Shown piece by piece: positions 45,151-54,617 of a DNA stretch of 64,000 nt (within the stretch, counting starts at the first letter, position 1; every line of letters begins with the position of its first letter). The notes under the pieces are model-generated. The model saw nothing but the letters and a program-made list of their open reading frames with translations. It had not been told where the DNA came from and did not search any database. The stretch covers positions 117,260 to 181,259 of the forward strand of contig NZ_BOML01000052.1 of the NCBI RefSeq assembly GCF_016862175.1. Direction: 5' to 3'. Both the position numbers and the translations under genes were made by a program. Source of the stretch: Paractinoplanes durhamensis (GTDB taxonomy: Bacteria > Actinomycetota > Actinomycetes > Mycobacteriales > Micromonosporaceae).

Positions 45151-46557
45151 TCAGGCCGCGGCGCGGCCGGTCACCACGTTGCCCGCCTCGCGCGGCAGGC
45201 GGAACGCGTCGGCCGCCGGCACGACCAGAAGCACGGCCAGGAGCACGAACGCGAAGCGGTAGGCGTCATCCACGGAGGAGCCGGCTGCGGAGTTCACGCC
45301 GGCGCCGAGCCGCACCAGCAGCGCCCCCACCGCCACCCCGAGCCCGCCGCCCAGCTCCTGCACCGTGGACATGAGCGTGTTGGCGCCGGTCATCCGCTCG
45401 GCCGGCACGTCGGCGAACGCCACCGAGTTGTAGGTGGTGAACCCGACCGACCGGAAGATCCCGCTCAGCGTGAGCAGCACCAGCAGCAGCACCAGAGGCG
45501 TGGACGGCTGCAGAAAAGCGATCCCGACCAGGCAGGCCGCCGACATAAGCACCGACACGAGCATGACCGTCCGGATCCCGAAGCGGCGCATCAGCGGCGT
45601 GGTCGCCGGCTTGATCCCGACGTTCCCGGCGAACAGTGCGATCACCACAAGCCCGGCCTGCGCCGCCGTCCACCCGAAGCCGAGCTGGAAGAACAGCGGC
45701 AGCAGGAACGGAATAGCGGTGATCACGGCCCGGAACACCGAGCCGCCGAGAGCGGTGACCCGATACGTGCGTACCCGAAGGATCCGGAGATCGACGAGCG
45801 GGCGCCGATAGCGGAGAAGATGCACGACGGTGGCGGTGAGCGCGGCCGCCGCCACCAGCAGCGCGCCGATCACGAGGGCCCACCGGGGGTGCGCGGAGGC
45901 CACCCCTTCGAGGCCGAAGACGAGCGCCGCGATGCCGCCCGCCACGAGCAGGAAGCCCCGCCAGTCGAGCGGCCCCGGGTCGTCGGAGCGCACGTCCGGG
46001 ACGAGCCGGAAGGACAGCAGCAACGCGACCACGCCGAGCGGCAGGTTGATCAGGAAGATCCAGCGCCAGGAGGCGTACTCGCTGAGGAAGCCGCCGAGCG
46101 CCGGGGCCAGCAGCGGCGCGACCAGGGCCGGCCAGGTGAGGTAGGCGACCGCCCGGACCAGGTCGGTCTTCTCGGTCGTGCGGATCACCACGAGCCGGCC
46201 GACCGGCACCATCATCGCCCCGCCGACGCCCTGCAGGACCCGGGTGGCGACCAGCATCGGCAGGTCGACGGCGGCGGCGCAACCGGCCGAGGCGAGCGTG
46301 AAGATCGCGATCGCGAGGGCGAAGACGCGCCGGGCGCCGAACCGTTCGGTGAGCCACCCGCTGATCGGGATGAGCACGGCGATGGTCAGCACGTAGGCGG
46401 TGATCGCCACGTTCACGGTGACCGGCGCGATGCCGAGGTCGGCGGCGATGTGCGGCGCGGCCGGCGCGATCACCGTGGCGTCCAGGAACTCCATGAAGTA
46501 CGCGCCCGCCACCAGCAGCGCCAGCCAGCGCGCACTCCTCGTCATGCCGTAGATCAT
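45151..46557 (-). CDS. MFS multidrug exporter, DHA2 (EmrB/QacA) family
   Basis: 468 residues from ATG 46557, or 464 from ATG 46545. About 12-14 TM segments. MEFLDATVIAPAAPHIAADL is the DHA2 motif with the membrane acidic pair, then SGWLTERFGARRVFA (motif A), ATRVLQGVGGAMMVPVGR (motif B) and LAPALGGFLSEYASWRWIF (motif C). Drug/H+ antiporter by family; substrate unknown. It is 75 bp downstream of the FadR-type regulator gene on the same strand, which may control it. Confidence 0.93.
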   Translation of the reverse strand: MIYGMTRSARWLALLVAGAYFMEFLDATVIAPAAPHIAADLGIAPVTVNVAITAYVLTIAVLIPISGWLTERFGARRVFALAIAIFTLASAGCAAAVDLPMLVATRVLQGVGGAMMVPVGRLVVIRTTEKTDLVRAVAYLTWPALVAPLLAPALGGFLSEYASWRWIFLINLPLGVVALLLSFRLVPDVRSDDPGPLDWRGFLLVAGGIAALVFGLEGVASAHPRWALVIGALLVAAAALTATVVHLLRYRRPLVDLRILRVRTYRVTALGGSVFRAVITAIPFLLPLFFQLGFGWTAAQAGLVVIALFAGNVGIKPATTPLMRRFGIRTVMLVSVLMSAACLVGIAFLQPSTPLVLLLVLLTLSGIFRSVGFTTYNSVAFADVPAERMTGANTLMSTVQELGGGLGVAVGALLVRLGAGVNSAAGSSVDDAYRFAFVLLAVLLVVPAADAFRLPREAGNVVTGRAAA

Positions 46558-46632
46558 GGCGGAACGACCAGGCACGCCGCCCAGTGGTTCGCCCCCGGCC
46601 ACATCCGGGTCAACAACCACGGCGACCGGCCG

Positions 46633-47346
46633 TCATCCGGCCGGGTCGGCCTCCGGCTCCCAGTCGAGGAGCCGCACCCGGCTGACCGAGTGCACGTGAC
46701 GACGCATCGCGGCCGCGGCGGCCGGCCCGTGGCCGGCGCGGATGGCCTCCGCGATCCGCTGATGCTGGGCGAACGAGCGGGCCGGCCGGCCGGGCTGCCG
46801 CAGCGACTCATGGCGGCTCTCCCCGATCCGCTCCGCCATCGACTGCATGAACTGCGCCATCAGCGCGCTGTGCGCCGCCGCGGTGACCGCGGCATGGAAC
46901 CGCCGATCCCCCTCGATCCCGAGCTCGCCCGCATCGATCTCGGCGCGCATGTACTCCAGCGCCCGGTCGATCTCGGCCAGGTCCTCCTCGGTGCGGCGGC
47001 GGGCCGCAAGCTCGGCGAGTTTGGTCTCGAGGGCCTCGCGGGCGTCGAGGACGTCGGGCAGCCGGCGCTTGCGGTCGGCCAGCACCTCGAACGGTTCGAC
47101 GTCGAGGCTGTCCCGCCGCAGGTAGGTGCCCCCGCCGTGGCGGACCTCGAGCAGGCCCTGCACCTCGAGGGCGACGATGGCCTGCTTGATCGAGACCCGG
47201 CTGACCTCGAGTCGGTCGGCGAGTACGCGTTCGGCCGGCAGCCGATCGCCGGCCTTCAGGTCGTGAGCCGTGGCGTAGGCGCGCAGCTGCTCGATGACCT
47301 GCTCGTACAGGCGCTGCCGTCCGATCGGGCGTAGGGCGTCGGACAC
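46633..47346 (-). CDS. GntR-family (FadR subfamily) transcriptional regulator
   Basis: 237 residues from GTG 47346 with CGGAGG four bases upstream. Winged helix: RLYEQVIEQLRAYATAHDLK, LPAERVLADRLEVSRVSIKQ, LEVRHGGGTYLRR. All-helical FCD effector domain: VLDAREALETKLAELAARR, DRRFHAAVTAAAHSALM and HQRIAEAIRAGHG with its metal/ligand Asp and His positions. Divergent from the ABC transporter gene set at 47620 and upstream of the MFS gene, so it may control either or both. Confidence 0.92.
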   Translation of the reverse strand: MSDALRPIGRQRLYEQVIEQLRAYATAHDLKAGDRLPAERVLADRLEVSRVSIKQAIVALEVQGLLEVRHGGGTYLRRDSLDVEPFEVLADRKRRLPDVLDAREALETKLAELAARRRTEEDLAEIDRALEYMRAEIDAGELGIEGDRRFHAAVTAAAHSALMAQFMQSMAERIGESRHESLRQPGRPARSFAQHQRIAEAIRAGHGPAAAAAMRRHVHSVSRVRLLDWEPEADPAG

Positions 47347-47407
47347 GGTGCCTCCGGGAATCACATCACCTTGACATTGACCATCGTTGATTGCCAAAGT
47401 GGGCTAG

Positions 47408-47623
47408 CCAATAGACCACTATGCCACTCAGCGGCGGGGGCGGTGGCGGTCGACCCGCTGGACCGGCCGGGCTATCCGGGCGATTCTCAAGCTCGACCCC
47501 GGCGACGCGCCCGATCTTGCCGCGCAGCTGCGACTGCGCCCTCAGGACCTCGTCCGCGCCGGGCTGGTGCACGGCATCGCCGACGGGGTTACCGGCGATA
47601 GCTCCGGAAAGGATCTGCCGTGA
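47408..47623 (+). other. Start-less coding-like fragment ahead of the ABC operon
   Basis: Between the TAG at 47405 and a TGA at 47621-47623 one frame reads with coding-like composition: ILKLDPGDAPDLAAQLRLRP and QDLVRAGLVHGIADGVTGD. Its stop overlaps the next gene's GTG (GTGA), as in coupled genes, yet it has no ATG; a GTG appears only 60 bp before the stop. It may be the 3' end of a decayed gene, or a frame shift in the G-rich run near 47437-47446 may have cut it off from the ATG at 47421. Confidence 0.3.
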
Positions 47624-48876
47624 ACCGCTCAACCGTTTTCGTCGGCGTGACCGTCCTGCTGCTGACCGGCTGCGTGCCGAGCAAGGACACCGATGACGAC
47701 TCCGCGAACACCGCGATACCGGACAAGATCGTGATCGGATCGACCCTGCCGCTGACCGGCACCGAGTCCAAGACCGGCGGCCGGTTCAAGCAGGGCTACG
47801 AGCTCGCCGTCGAGGTGGAGAACGCCGACGGGGGCATCGACCTCGGCGGCAAGAAGGTGCCGGTCCAGCTGAACCTGCTGGACGACACCACCGATCAGGC
47901 CAAGGCGGTCAACCTCGCGCAACGCCTGATCACCCAGGACAAGGTCAACTTCTTTCTGGGTACGTACTCGACGGCCGTGGTCGAGGCCCAGAGCACGGTC
48001 GCCGAGCAGAATCAGATCCCGTACGTCAACGGCGGTGGCGCCGCGACCTCGATCTACGCCAAGGGATTCAAGTGGGTGTTCGGCACCCTGGCCCCGGTCG
48101 CCAACCTGGCGAACACCGAGATGCAGTGGATCGACCAGCAGCAGGCGGCCGGCGCCCTGCCCAAGCCGGCCCGGGTCGCGATCGTCTGGGAGAACACCTC
48201 GCACGGCAAGGACTTCCGCAAGGGTGTCCAGGACTTCACGGCCGCGCACAGCTCCGGCTATCAGGTCGTCACCGACGAGTCGTTCGCGCTGGACGGCAAG
48301 GACTTCTCGGCCATCCTCAGCAAGGTCCGCGGTGCCAAGGCCGACCTGCTGATGATCGACGCCCACCTGCCCGACTTCATCACCATGCAGCGGCAGTACC
48401 TCAGCTCGGCGATGTGCACCAAGGTGCTCACCTACGGCGCCCGGGGCACCGAGTCGGACGCCCGCACCGCCCTCGGTGCCGAGGGCGTCAACTACATCCT
48501 GTCCGCGGTGTGGTGGAACAAGCAGCTGGGCAACGCCGGCCTCAACAAGGAGTTCGTCGACAAGTTCAAGGCCAAGTACGGCACCGACCCCGAGTGGTAC
48601 CAGGCGCTCGGCTACGAGGCGGCCCGGTCGCTGTTCACCGCGATCGCCCAGGCCGGGACGGTCGACAAGGAGCAGGTCCGGGCGAAACTGTCCGCGCTGA
48701 CCATGGATTCCATCCTGCCCGGCGGCAAGCTCAGCTACCCGGCCGACAAGGGCGGGCAGGCCGACTACCCGTTCGTGGTGCAGCAGAACCTGCCGGACGG
48801 CACCTCGCCGATCATCTATCCGGCTGACGTGGCCAACGGCAAGGGCGTCGCGCCGAACCCGGCCTGCAAGGGCTGA
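47620..48876 (+). CDS. Branched-chain amino acid-type ABC transporter substrate-binding lipoprotein
   Basis: 418 residues from GTG 47620 with AAGGA seven bases upstream. Lipobox LLTGC (Cys18). Peripla_BP_6 fold: KIVIGSTLPLTGTESKTGG, VQLNLLDDTTDQAKAVN, NFFLGTYSTAVVEAQ, ARVAIVWENTSHGKDFRKG and LGYEAARSLFTAIAQAG. Binds the transported solute outside the membrane; members of this family take amino acids, urea, amides or aromatic acids, and the substrate cannot be told here. First of five genes with the same order as liv operons. Confidence 0.93.
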   Translation: MNRSTVFVGVTVLLLTGCVPSKDTDDDSANTAIPDKIVIGSTLPLTGTESKTGGRFKQGYELAVEVENADGGIDLGGKKVPVQLNLLDDTTDQAKAVNLAQRLITQDKVNFFLGTYSTAVVEAQSTVAEQNQIPYVNGGGAATSIYAKGFKWVFGTLAPVANLANTEMQWIDQQQAAGALPKPARVAIVWENTSHGKDFRKGVQDFTAAHSSGYQVVTDESFALDGKDFSAILSKVRGAKADLLMIDAHLPDFITMQRQYLSSAMCTKVLTYGARGTESDARTALGAEGVNYILSAVWWNKQLGNAGLNKEFVDKFKAKYGTDPEWYQALGYEAARSLFTAIAQAGTVDKEQVRAKLSALTMDSILPGGKLSYPADKGGQADYPFVVQQNLPDGTSPIIYPADVANGKGVAPNPACKG

Positions 48877-48883
48877 TCCGGCC

Positions 48884-49759
48884 ATGGGAGAGGTCGTCGT
48901 CCTCGCCGTCTCGGCGGTGCTGCTCGCCGGGTTCTACGCCGCCATGGCGTACGGCCTCGGTCTGATCTATGGGGTTCTGCGCATCGTCAATCTCGCGCAC
49001 GGCGGCATCATCATGGCCTCGGCGTACGTCACCTGGCAGCTCTTCGACCGCTTCGCGATCGATCCGTTCCTGGCCATCCCGATCGTCCTGGTGGTGTTCT
49101 TCGCCATCGGCGTGGGCATCTATCTCGGCCTGGTGCGGTTCCTGCCGCGCGGGCCGGCCGGCGCGGTGCAGTCGCTGCTGCTGCTGTTCGGCGTCTGGCT
49201 GGTCATCCGCAACGTGGCCTACCTGCTGTTCACCGGCAACGAGCAGGTCATCCACACCGGTTACGCGACCTCGTCGGTGCGGATCCTCGGCGGCAGCTTC
49301 TCGGCCACCCGGTTGGCCGTCTTCGCGGTGGCGACGGTCGCCCTGTTCACGCTGCATCTCCTGCTCACCCGCACCTACCTGGGCAAGGCGATCCGGGCGG
49401 TGGCGCAGAACCCGGACAGCTGCACCCTGGCCGGGATCAATGTGGAGCGGATCTACGTGTTCACGTTCGGACTCGGCACCGCGCTCGCCGGGCTGGCCGG
49501 CACGCTCGCGTCGACGCTGTTCGCGTTCAACCCGTCGTTCGGCGCGAGCGAGCTGCTGAAGAGCTTCGTGATCATCGTGCTCGGCGGGCTGGGCAGCATC
49601 GTCGGCATCGCACTGGGTGCCCTGGTGCTCGCGTTCGCCGAGGTGTTCGCGGTCTACGCGGTGCCGCCATACCTGACCACCGCGGTCGGCTTCGTGCTGC
49701 TGGTCGTCGTGCTGGTGCTGCGCCCGGGTGGCCTGTTCGGGCAGCGGGTGCTGCGGTGA
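48884..49759 (+). CDS. Branched-chain amino acid-type ABC transporter permease (LivH-like)
   Basis: 291 residues, about eight TM segments. YGLGLIYGVLRIVNLAHGGI is the LivH-type helix, with RAVAQNPDSCTLAGINVERI as the ATPase-contact loop and VIIVLGGLGSIVGIALGAL near the end. It starts 8 bp after the binding-protein gene and overlaps the second permease gene by 4 bp. Confidence 0.94.
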   Translation: MGEVVVLAVSAVLLAGFYAAMAYGLGLIYGVLRIVNLAHGGIIMASAYVTWQLFDRFAIDPFLAIPIVLVVFFAIGVGIYLGLVRFLPRGPAGAVQSLLLLFGVWLVIRNVAYLLFTGNEQVIHTGYATSSVRILGGSFSATRLAVFAVATVALFTLHLLLTRTYLGKAIRAVAQNPDSCTLAGINVERIYVFTFGLGTALAGLAGTLASTLFAFNPSFGASELLKSFVIIVLGGLGSIVGIALGALVLAFAEVFAVYAVPPYLTTAVGFVLLVVVLVLRPGGLFGQRVLR

Positions 49760-50703
49760 GCCGGGTGCGGTTCCTGCTCGCCTTCGCGGCCGCGCTGGCC
49801 GCGCTGTGGGTAGCACCGTTGGTCCTGCCGATCGGCGACTACACCCACAACATCGTCGGGCTCACCTTCATGTTCATGGCCGCCGCCCTGGCCTGGAATT
49901 GGCTCGGCGGCTACGTCGGCCAGATCAGCTTCGGGCACGCGGCCATGTTCGGCGTCGGCGGCTTCGTGGCCGCCCGGATCATGCTGTCGTCCGGGCTGCC
50001 GTTCAGCGTCGCGTGGCTGCTCGGCGGGCTGGCCGCCGGGTTGTTCGGGCTGCTCTGGGGGCATCCGACGCTGCGGCTGCGCGGCCCGTACTTCTCCATC
50101 GCGACGATCGGCGTGGGCGAGGCCACCCGTCTGGTCGCCACCTACTGGTCCGACTTCACCGGCGGCTCCTCCGGGCTGTCCCTGCCGCTGGCCGGCAACC
50201 CCACCAAATACCAGCTCTACTGGTACGGCCTCTACCTGCTCGGCGGCGCGGTGCTGATCTCGTACGGGCTGGCCCGGTCGAGGATCGGGCTGGGTCTGTC
50301 CGCCATCAAGGAGGACGTCGAGGCGGCCGGCGACCTCGGCGTGAACCCGACCCTCTACCAGGACATCGTGCTGTTCCTGTCCGGCACGATGGTCGGCGTC
50401 TGCGGCGGCTTCTACGCCTCCTACCAGGCGTTCATCGACCCGCAGGACATGTTCAGCTTCGACCGGTCGATCGGCCTGATCCTGATGGCGGTGATCGGCG
50501 GCATCGGCACCGTCCTGGGCCCGGTCTGGGGCGCGATCGTCTTCGTGATCATCCAGGAGTTCCTGCTGGCCAACTACTCCGAGCTCTACCTCGGCCTGTA
50601 CGGCGCCCTGCTGATCCTGATCATCCTGTTCGAGCCGCTCGGGCTGACCGGGCTCGTCCGGCGACTGCACCGGTTGGCGATCCCGGTTCGGCGGGCCACA
50701 TGA
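49756..50703 (+). CDS. Branched-chain amino acid-type ABC transporter permease (LivM-like)
   Basis: 315 residues, about nine TM segments, GTG start in a GTGA overlap. LAWNWLGGYVGQISFGHAAM is the LivM signature, SAIKEDVEAAGDLGVNPTLY the coupling loop, AVIGGIGTVLGPVWGAIVF the late helix. Pairs with the LivH-like subunit to form the channel. Confidence 0.94.
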   Translation: MSRVRFLLAFAAALAALWVAPLVLPIGDYTHNIVGLTFMFMAAALAWNWLGGYVGQISFGHAAMFGVGGFVAARIMLSSGLPFSVAWLLGGLAAGLFGLLWGHPTLRLRGPYFSIATIGVGEATRLVATYWSDFTGGSSGLSLPLAGNPTKYQLYWYGLYLLGGAVLISYGLARSRIGLGLSAIKEDVEAAGDLGVNPTLYQDIVLFLSGTMVGVCGGFYASYQAFIDPQDMFSFDRSIGLILMAVIGGIGTVLGPVWGAIVFVIIQEFLLANYSELYLGLYGALLILIILFEPLGLTGLVRRLHRLAIPVRRAT

Positions 50704-51443
50704 GTACCCTGCTGGTCGGTGAGTCGGTGAGCCGGCACTTCGGCGGCCTGCGCGCCGTCGACGAGATCGACTTCCACCTCGACGAGGGTGAGATCCTCGG
50801 CCTGATCGGGCCGAACGGCGCCGGCAAGACCACCCTGTTCTCGGTCGCGGCCGGCTCGATCCGGCCCACCGCCGGCCGGGTGCTGCTCGACGGAAAACCG
50901 GTCAGCGGCAGACGCGCCCATCGCTCGGTCCATCTCGGCGTCTGCCGCACCCACCAGATCGTCCGGCCGTTCGCCCGGCTCACCGTGCTGGAGAACGTCC
51001 TGGTCGGCCACCACTACGGCCGGCCCGGCGGCGTCCGGCGCGACCCGCGGGCCGCGGCCATGGAGATCCTCGAGTTCATCGGCCTGGCCGACCGGGCCGA
51101 CCGGCTGCCCGGCCAGCTGACCCTGGCCGGCCGCAAACGGCTCGAGGTCGCCCGGGCCCTGGCGACCGGCCCGCGCGTGCTCCTGCTCGACGAGGTGGTC
51201 GCCGGCCTCAACCCGGTCGAGGCGACCCGCTTCGTCGAGCTGATCCGGCAGATCCGCGATCGTGGCACCGCCATCATCATGATCGAACACGTGATGCACG
51301 CCCTGATGAGCCTCTCCGACCGGGTCGTCGTGCTCGACCACGGCCGCAAGATCGCCGAGGGCCTGCCCGCCGAGGTGGCGAACGACCCGCTCGTCATCGA
51401 GGCCTACCTCGGGCGCGACGACCAGGAGGACACCGATGCTTGA
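50700..51443 (+). CDS. Branched-chain amino acid-type ABC transporter ATPase (LivG-like)
   Basis: 247 residues from ATG 50700 (ATGA overlap with the permease). Walker A GPNGAGKTT, LGVCRTHQIVRPFARLTVLE, Walker B VLLLDEVVAGLNPVE, switch IEHVMHALMSL. The signature motif reads LTLAGRKRLEVARAL rather than LSGGQ, a degenerate form often seen in LivG-type subunits. Heterodimer with the LivF-like ATPase. Confidence 0.94.
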   Translation: MSTLLVGESVSRHFGGLRAVDEIDFHLDEGEILGLIGPNGAGKTTLFSVAAGSIRPTAGRVLLDGKPVSGRRAHRSVHLGVCRTHQIVRPFARLTVLENVLVGHHYGRPGGVRRDPRAAAMEILEFIGLADRADRLPGQLTLAGRKRLEVARALATGPRVLLLDEVVAGLNPVEATRFVELIRQIRDRGTAIIMIEHVMHALMSLSDRVVVLDHGRKIAEGLPAEVANDPLVIEAYLGRDDQEDTDA

Positions 51444-52140
51444 GGTCCGCGACATCGACGTCTTCTACGGCGACGCCCAGGCTCTCTACGGGGTCGGCTT
51501 CACCGTTGCCGAGGGTGAGCTGGTGACCCTGGTCGGCGCGAACGGAGCCGGCAAGACCACCATCCTGCGCGCGGTCGCCGGGATCCGCCCGGTGGCCCGG
51601 GGCGACCTGCTGTTCGAGGGCGAGCCGCTGCGCCGGGTCCCGGCCCACCGCCGGCCCGGCCTCGGCATCGCGCTGGTCCCGGAGGGGCGCGAGCTCTGGC
51701 CGCAGCTGACCGTGCGGGAGAACCTGGAGCTGGGCGCGTACGACCGAGCGGCCCGGGCCCGGGCCGCCGAGTCCTTCGCGCACGTCTACGACCTGTTCCC
51801 CAAGCTGAAGGACCGGGCCGGCCAGCTCGCCGGCAGCATGTCCGGCGGCGAGCAGCAGATGGTCGCCATCGGCCGCGCCCTGATGAGCCGCCCCCGGCTG
51901 CTCATGATGGACGAGCCGAGCCTGGGCCTGGCGCCGCTCGTGGTCGGCCAGATGTTCGCCGCCGTGCGCCGCTTGCACGCGGACGGCCTCACCATCCTGC
52001 TGGTCGAGCAGAACCTGGCCCGGGCCCTGAAGGTGGCCGACCGCGGCTACGTCATCGAGACCGGCACGGTGTCGCTCACCGGTACCAGCGAGCAACTGCT
52101 CGCCGACCCCGCCGTCCGCGCCGCCTACCTCGGCGTCTGA
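51436..52140 (+). CDS. Branched-chain amino acid-type ABC transporter ATPase (LivF-like)
   Basis: 234 residues from ATG 51436 with AGGAGGA upstream, overlapping the LivG-like gene by 8 bp. Walker A GANGAGKTT, LVPEGRELWPQLTVRENLEL (LivF-specific), signature MSGGEQQMVAIGRALM, Walker B LLMMDEPSLGLAP, switch LVEQNLARAL. Completes the transporter; no catabolic gene follows to reveal the substrate. Confidence 0.95.
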   Translation: MLEVRDIDVFYGDAQALYGVGFTVAEGELVTLVGANGAGKTTILRAVAGIRPVARGDLLFEGEPLRRVPAHRRPGLGIALVPEGRELWPQLTVRENLELGAYDRAARARAAESFAHVYDLFPKLKDRAGQLAGSMSGGEQQMVAIGRALMSRPRLLMMDEPSLGLAPLVVGQMFAAVRRLHADGLTILLVEQNLARALKVADRGYVIETGTVSLTGTSEQLLADPAVRAAYLGV

Positions 52141-52229
52141 GGAGGTCAGCCGGTCGCCGGTGGCCGGCCGGCAGTTCGCTGCCTCGATCACCGGACCGGC
52201 GGTGGTGGCGAACGGCCATCCCGCGCGGA

Positions 52230-54041
52230 TCACGGCCGGTAGTGGCCGGCCGGGAGGAACTGGGCCGGCCTCAGCGGCCGCCCGGTGATCCGGACGTCCC
52301 CGAGCCAGCCGTAGAACCCCTGCCCGTACGCGAGGTCGAAGGAGGTGGCCCCGAGCGTGAACGGCCGGCCGACGGTCGCGATGCCATGAGCCGGCCGGGT
52401 CGAGTTCCGGGCGATCTCGGAGCCGTTGACCCAGACGATGCTGCGCCGCCCGTCGTTGACGATCGCAACGTGCTGCCAGACACCGGTGGGGAGGGCGTGA
52501 CTCCAGGAGGTCGGGTTGTGGTCGCCGTCCGCGCTGTACACGACGTACTGAAGAAATCGTTCGGAAGTGACGTTGAGGCTGCACGTCGGCTCGAGCGGGG
52601 ACCAGCCGCTGCGTTTGCCGGCGTCGCCGCTGCGCCCCTCCCAGCTCAGCACGCCCATCCAGGCATGGTCGCCGTCGAACGGCTCGGGCAGTTTGAGGAA
52701 CACCTCGATGGTGTAGCCGTCCAGGAATGTCAGGCCGTTGATCGGCGCGCGCGGCCCGGTCTGCAGGATCGCACCCCGGTCCGGGTCCCGGCCGCCGTCG
52801 AAGCGGAGGCTGGCCTGCCCCGGAGCGGCGGCATGGTGGTCGCCACTGAACATGAGCGTCTCGGGACCACTGTGGGCGAGACGCCGTACCGAAAGATCAT
52901 TTCCTTTACCCGTACGATCCGGAACGGTCGCGCCGTCAGCCACCGACTGGCCGGCGCCGTCAAATCGCCAGTAGGCCACGGTGTCCCGGTTGATGACCGT
53001 TTCCGCAGGTCGCGGAGCCGGAAGCGGCGGCGGCGCGAAGCCGGCGAACCGCGCCGCGAAGTCGATCTCCAGGCTGAACCGGTCGACGTCGGAGGTGAGC
53101 TCGATCGTCTCCGCTTCGAGCGGAGTGCGCCGCTCCGGGTCGCGGGCCAGTAGCCAGGGCGCCAACGTCTCCACGTCGATCCGGTTCCGCCCCAGGTCAA
53201 AGCGGTAGAGCCGGATCATCGCCGCGCCGCCGTAGTAGCGATCCTGGTAGTTGGTGATGTGGACGTGAACGTCGTGCCCGGCCGCATTGGTGAGCACGGC
53301 CCGGCCCGGCGGCCAGAAGTGCCCGTTGAGGGTGAGGAAGATCTGGTCGCTGTCGTTGATCAACTGATCCCACAACCGATGACCATTTCTGGACAGAAAC
53401 GCCTCGCCGTCGTCGTGGGCGAGGACCAGGTCGTGGGTGGTGACGATGGCCGGCACGGTCGGATATTTCGCCAATATCCCCCGGGCCCAGCCCAGCCCGC
53501 CGTCGGAGATCCGCCAGTCGAGCGCCAGAATCAGCCACGCCCGCCCACCCGCAGTGATCAGATGGGCGCTGTTGTAGCCGTCATCGCTGGCCCCCAGATA
53601 GGTCGGCGAACCGGCGAACCGCGCCGGCCCGAACGCGGCCAGGAAGGCGGTCGGCCCCCGCTGATCGTCGGTGGCCATGACGACGTCGTGGTTGCCGGCG
53701 AGCACGCTGTACGGCAGCCGCCCGTCGATCCGCCGGAACTCCGCCCCCACCAGGTCGAACTCCGCCTCGACGCCGTGTTCGGTGAGGTCGCCGAGCTGGG
53801 CCAGGAACGCGATGTTGTCGGCCGCCCGGTGTTCGAGCAGGTAGCCGAGGCTCTCCCGGAGCGGCGCCGGGTCGGAGCTGTCCGCATCGAACAGGTACTG
53901 GGTGTCCGGCAGCACCGCGATCGCGAAGCGCGGATCGTGCGGGTCGAACCCGCCCGCGGACGCCTCGGCCGCGGGCAACCCGCCGAGGACCGGCACGGCC
54001 ACCGCCGCGCGCAACAGGTTTCGTCGTTCCACAGCCGTCAA
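52230..54041 (-). CDS. Secreted metallophosphoesterase with C-terminal LamG-like domain
   Basis: 603 residues from TTG 54041 (GTG 54032 possible). N-terminal ERRNLLRAAVAVPVLGG looks like a Tat signal. Calcineurin-type phosphoesterase (about 35-310): LPDTQYLF (Asp, Gln in place of the usual His), AQLGDLTEHG, AGNHDVV, TTHDLVLAHDD and LNGHFW. A linker leads to a LamG/concanavalin-like lectin domain (about 365-600) with TVAYWRFDGAG, YTIEVFLKLPEPF, GVWQHVAIVNDGRRSIVWVN and LGDVRITGRPL. Probably hydrolyses an external phosphoester; the LamG part may hold it to a sugar surface. It stands 12 bp after the histidine phosphatase gene. Confidence 0.92.
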   Translation of the reverse strand: MTAVERRNLLRAAVAVPVLGGLPAAEASAGGFDPHDPRFAIAVLPDTQYLFDADSSDPAPLRESLGYLLEHRAADNIAFLAQLGDLTEHGVEAEFDLVGAEFRRIDGRLPYSVLAGNHDVVMATDDQRGPTAFLAAFGPARFAGSPTYLGASDDGYNSAHLITAGGRAWLILALDWRISDGGLGWARGILAKYPTVPAIVTTHDLVLAHDDGEAFLSRNGHRLWDQLINDSDQIFLTLNGHFWPPGRAVLTNAAGHDVHVHITNYQDRYYGGAAMIRLYRFDLGRNRIDVETLAPWLLARDPERRTPLEAETIELTSDVDRFSLEIDFAARFAGFAPPPLPAPRPAETVINRDTVAYWRFDGAGQSVADGATVPDRTGKGNDLSVRRLAHSGPETLMFSGDHHAAAPGQASLRFDGGRDPDRGAILQTGPRAPINGLTFLDGYTIEVFLKLPEPFDGDHAWMGVLSWEGRSGDAGKRSGWSPLEPTCSLNVTSERFLQYVVYSADGDHNPTSWSHALPTGVWQHVAIVNDGRRSIVWVNGSEIARNSTRPAHGIATVGRPFTLGATSFDLAYGQGFYGWLGDVRITGRPLRPAQFLPAGHYRP

Positions 54042-54053
54042 TACTGCCCGCGA

Positions 54054-54617
54054 TCAGGCATTCCAGGAATCGATCACCTGGTTCTCATGTTCGAAGCCCA
54101 GCGTGGAGATGGTCGCGGTGCCGAGCTTGAGCAGCCCGCCGCCGCTCGCCGGCAGCCCGATCCAGCGCGCCCCGGCGACCCGCAGCGAGTGCCCGTGCGC
54201 GACCAGCGCCACGTCCCCGCCGTCCACCAGGTGAAGGGCGCGGGCGAGAACCCGGTCGAGCCGCGCGCCGACCTGCTCGGGCGACTCGCCGCCGGGCGCC
54301 CCGTCGGTCCACAGCGACCACGCCGGGGCGGTCTTGCGGATGTCCGTGGTGGTGATCCCCTCGTACTCTCCGTAATTCCATTCGGCCAGGTCATCGGTGG
54401 TTTCGGTGATCGTCAGCCCGGCCAGCTCGGCGGTCCGCAGGGCCCGCTTCCGCGGACTGGAGAAGACCGCCGCGAACGTACGCCCGGAAAGCCGCTCGCC
54501 GGCCGCCCGCGCCTGCCGCTCACCCTCGTCGGTGAGTTCGAGATCGGTATACGACGTATGCCGCCCCACCGCGCTCCACTCGGTCTGCCCGTGCCTGATC
54601 AGCACAATCTCGCCCAT
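54054..54617 (-). CDS. Histidine phosphatase-family protein
   Basis: 187 residues from ATG 54617. Phosphoglycerate-mutase-like branch: IVLIRHGQTEWS with nucleophile His9, FSSPRKRALRTAEL, the acid in LAEWNYGEYEGIT, and second His in ALVAHGHSLRVA. The WNYGEYEG string is seen in small acid phosphatases of this family. Substrate unknown. It precedes the secreted metallophosphoesterase on the same strand, though one protein is cytosolic and the other exported. Confidence 0.93.
   Translation of the reverse strand: MGEIVLIRHGQTEWSAVGRHTSYTDLELTDEGERQARAAGERLSGRTFAAVFSSPRKRALRTAELAGLTITETTDDLAEWNYGEYEGITTTDIRKTAPAWSLWTDGAPGGESPEQVGARLDRVLARALHLVDGGDVALVAHGHSLRVAGARWIGLPASGGGLLKLGTATISTLGFEHENQVIDSWNA

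Noticed and set aside
50700..51443. Defective ABC ATPase because the LSGGQ motif is missing
   Set aside because: LivG-type subunits normally carry a degenerate signature (LTLAGRKR here), while Walker A, Walker B and the switch His are intact.
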